Shown: in pieces, positions 62,475 to 64,000 of the stretch | Numbering within the stretch: position 1 is the stretch's first letter | How the letters are laid out: the number at the start of each line of letters is the position of its first letter | Origin: an uncultured Lachnospiraceae bacterium | GTDB taxonomy: Bacteria; Bacillota; Clostridia; Lachnospirales; Lachnospiraceae | Assembly (NCBI GenBank): GCA_949840465.1 | Contig: CATKXE010000003.1 | Span: 1-64,000, forward strand | DNA length: 64,000 bases | Direction of reading: 5' to 3' | Program-made: the position numbers and the translations under genes | The notes under the pieces: model-generated | Told to the model about the DNA's origin: nothing | Seen by the model: the letters and a program-made list of their open reading frames with translations, nothing else | Databases searched by the model: none

Positions 62475-62557
62475 CAAAAGATACGATTATTTTCCTGTGG
62501 TTCAGATCCGGCAGGCGCGAAACCTGATGCCCGCCCGCCTCTGTATTTCCGTCAAAA

Positions 62558-63889
62558 CTATTCCGGCATCCAAATACACTCCACTTCCCCGTCAATCCTG
62601 TTTCCCAGGCCATAGACTACATTGCTGATGACATACTCTCCGTCATTGATAAACACCTCAACCAGATTCGGTTCCACAAAGATATCCAGACGGAAATCTT
62701 CCAGACGTTTGGGAGTACTGCACTTTGTTGTATATCCCTTAATCCCGTGAAACACCCGGCTCCGGTCTGTTTTCACATACCCGTCCTCCACCTGGATGCG
62801 GTATCCCCCGACGTCCAGAGACCGCCCTTCCGAAAGAACCGCCCTGATCCGGCAGGGAACGCCTGCGTCAATACAGCCTGTATCCTGGCGTTTTCCGGAA
62901 AAAAATCTGTCTGCTTCCGGGTGCACTCTAAAATAGATATGCCCATGTGCAGCCTCCACGACTCTGGGAAGGCACATCATCCCGTTCCACGGCCTTTTCC
63001 CTTCTTCCTCCACAGCTTCCGGCATCCGCATCCAGCCGATCATCACCCGACGCCCGTCCCTGTCCACATTGGATTGGGGCGCATATAGATCCATACCGTA
63101 GTCTACATATTGAATTTCCGATGAAACCTCCAGCCCGCATGTACGGCTGTCGAATTCTGCGAGAGCCGCAATGGCATGATGCTCGTATCCATGTTCCGGC
63201 TCTCCCACATACATGGCCGAACCGATAAACACATATGCATCCTCCAGCCTGAACAGATCCGGGCACTCTAATATCCTGCCGAATTTTTTATTCCGGTACT
63301 GCGCGGCATATTGCCAGTTCTCACCGTCCTGGCTTTTATAAAATACCGCGCGCCCGGTTTCGCCCCTGCAGGTGCTACCCAGAAGCATATAATACGTTCC
63401 ATTGTCAGTCCATACTTTCGGATCCCTTGTATGCATCGCGTCCGCGATTCTTTCATCCCGGCTCACCGGAATCACCTGCTTTTTTCCATTCCAGTTATCA
63501 AAATGAAACCCATCTTCGGAAACCAGCATCGCCTGACTGGTCTCATAATTGCCGTCCACTGCCTGATGGATATTTTCCGCATCCGTTTCCAGATACCGTA
63601 CCGCCGAATAGTAGAGGCACATCCTGCCGTCTTTCTCAATCGCGCTTCCGGAAAACGCCCCGTTACGGTCATATTGCTTTGTAGGAAAAACCGCAATATC
63701 CAGGTGCCTCCAGTGAATCAGGTCATTGCTCACCGCATGTCCCCAATGCATCGTGCCCCATACCGGCGCATAGGGGAAATACTGGTAAAACAAATGATAG
63801 TTTCCCTGATAATAAATAAATCCGTTTGGATCATTCATCCAGTCTCCCGGCGCTTTTAAATGTAAAATATCTTTGATCATATGCTTCAT
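62558..63889 (-). CDS. GH32 beta-fructosidase-type glycoside hydrolase
   Basis: This 443-residue GH32 protein has the nucleophile in WMNDPNG (near residue 17), the transition-state Asp in TRDPKVW and the acid/base Glu in ILECPDLF. The C-terminal beta-sandwich ends with DIFVEPNLVEVFINDGE. The family cleaves fructosides such as sucrose or fructans. No signal peptide is present. Its start has no clear ribosome site and lies 7 bp after the stop of an ABC permease gene, so translational coupling is likely. It is out of place among mannosidases unless the imported sugar contains fructose. Confidence 0.9.
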   Translation of the reverse strand: MKHMIKDILHLKAPGDWMNDPNGFIYYQGNYHLFYQYFPYAPVWGTMHWGHAVSNDLIHWRHLDIAVFPTKQYDRNGAFSGSAIEKDGRMCLYYSAVRYLETDAENIHQAVDGNYETSQAMLVSEDGFHFDNWNGKKQVIPVSRDERIADAMHTRDPKVWTDNGTYYMLLGSTCRGETGRAVFYKSQDGENWQYAAQYRNKKFGRILECPDLFRLEDAYVFIGSAMYVGEPEHGYEHHAIAALAEFDSRTCGLEVSSEIQYVDYGMDLYAPQSNVDRDGRRVMIGWMRMPEAVEEEGKRPWNGMMCLPRVVEAAHGHIYFRVHPEADRFFSGKRQDTGCIDAGVPCRIRAVLSEGRSLDVGGYRIQVEDGYVKTDRSRVFHGIKGYTTKCSTPKRLEDFRLDIFVEPNLVEVFINDGEYVISNVVYGLGNRIDGEVECIWMPE

Positions 63890-63896
63890 TTTTCTG

Positions 63897-64000
63897 CTAT
63901 TTCACCGCTCCTGCCACAACTCCGTTGATGATCTGCTTTTGCAGCACCATATACAGGATCAGGATCGGAATCACACACAGCAGAAGCCCGGCCATGATCG
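63897..64000 (-). CDS. Sugar ABC permease, MalG type, C-terminal end (runs off right edge)
   Basis: The last 33 codons read GLLLCVIPILILYMVLQKQ and then IINGVVAGAVK before TAG. A final membrane helix followed by the QKxIxxGxxxGAVK tail is characteristic of MalG-type permeases. The importer it belongs to lies beyond the window and probably feeds the GH32 enzyme encoded 7 bp downstream. Confidence 0.88.
   Translation of the reverse strand, partial: IMAGLLLCVIPILILYMVLQKQIINGVVAGAVK

Overview
The window reads as chromosomal DNA of a gut-type Lachnospiraceae (Bacillota, class Clostridia). The support is mid-range GC with AGGAGG ribosome sites, a T-box-controlled thrS, many YesM/YesN-type two-component pairs, AraC regulators beside sugar ABC importers, DUF624 (YesL) proteins, a BspA-like leucine-rich-repeat surface protein, and a YgeY/YgeW/carbamate kinase cluster. 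No genus is assigned. There are no rRNA or tRNA genes, CRISPR arrays or insertion sequences. The left end is inside ygeY and the right end is inside a sugar ABC permease gene.

Layout. (1) 1-2842, plus strand: ygeY (partial), ygeW and carbamate kinase, ending at a bidirectional terminator. (2) 2909-10672, minus strand: a YtfQRT/YjfF-like monosaccharide ABC importer preceded by its YesMN-like histidine kinase and response regulator. (3) 10926-14591: small and accessory genes (DUF3795, AraC) and an AT-rich islet with a decayed type II restriction-modification system (MT-A70 methyltransferase interrupted by an in-frame TAG, an intact controller-like XRE protein, a truncated MunI-like nuclease start), other gene fragments, then an orphan hypB. 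(4) 14824-18448, plus strand: ECF-type sigma factor, membrane partner and an ABC-2 exporter. (5) 18533-31498: an alpha-galactoside region with a MalEFG-type importer, DUF624, three AraC regulators, an OmpR-type two-component system, a GH36 alpha-galactosidase and a YczE/YitT-type membrane protein. (6) 31686-34087: thrS and its T-box. (7) 34269-37375: a secreted cysteine-peptidase/LRR protein with an amputated sorting signal, and a PilZ protein. (8) 37610-46575: the galacturonate branch (LacI regulator, uxaA, uxaB, uxaC) surrounding a zinc-ribbon gene and a proteolytic flagellin (flagellinolysin). (9) 46689-64000, minus strand: a mannoside locus with beta-mannosidase, D-lyxose/mannose isomerase, importer, YesMN pair, DUF624, GH38, GH125 and GH32.

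How the parts work together. Each sugar module pairs an importer with glycosidases and a regulator. UxaC, UxaB and UxaA convert galacturonate to 2-keto-3-deoxygluconate, and their two promoters share one palindromic operator placed directly after the -10 box. The mannoside locus has the enzymes to trim alpha-mannosyl residues (GH38, GH125), split a Man-beta linkage (GH2) and turn mannose into fructose, as expected for N-glycan or mannan scavenging.

Most interesting signals. (a) The flagellin at 42880-44763 carries a complete HExxH...E zinc-peptidase domain. (b) A 63-nt (21-codon) structured repeat is in tandem before the PilZ gene, lies inside the 5' end of the alpha-galactosidase coding sequence in frame, and leaves an end fragment before a histidine kinase gene; one hairpin shows two compensatory base-pair changes. 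(c) A second, palindromic repeat family with a GGAACTGCAG-type arm sits in several intergenic gaps and inside the thrS T-box leader.
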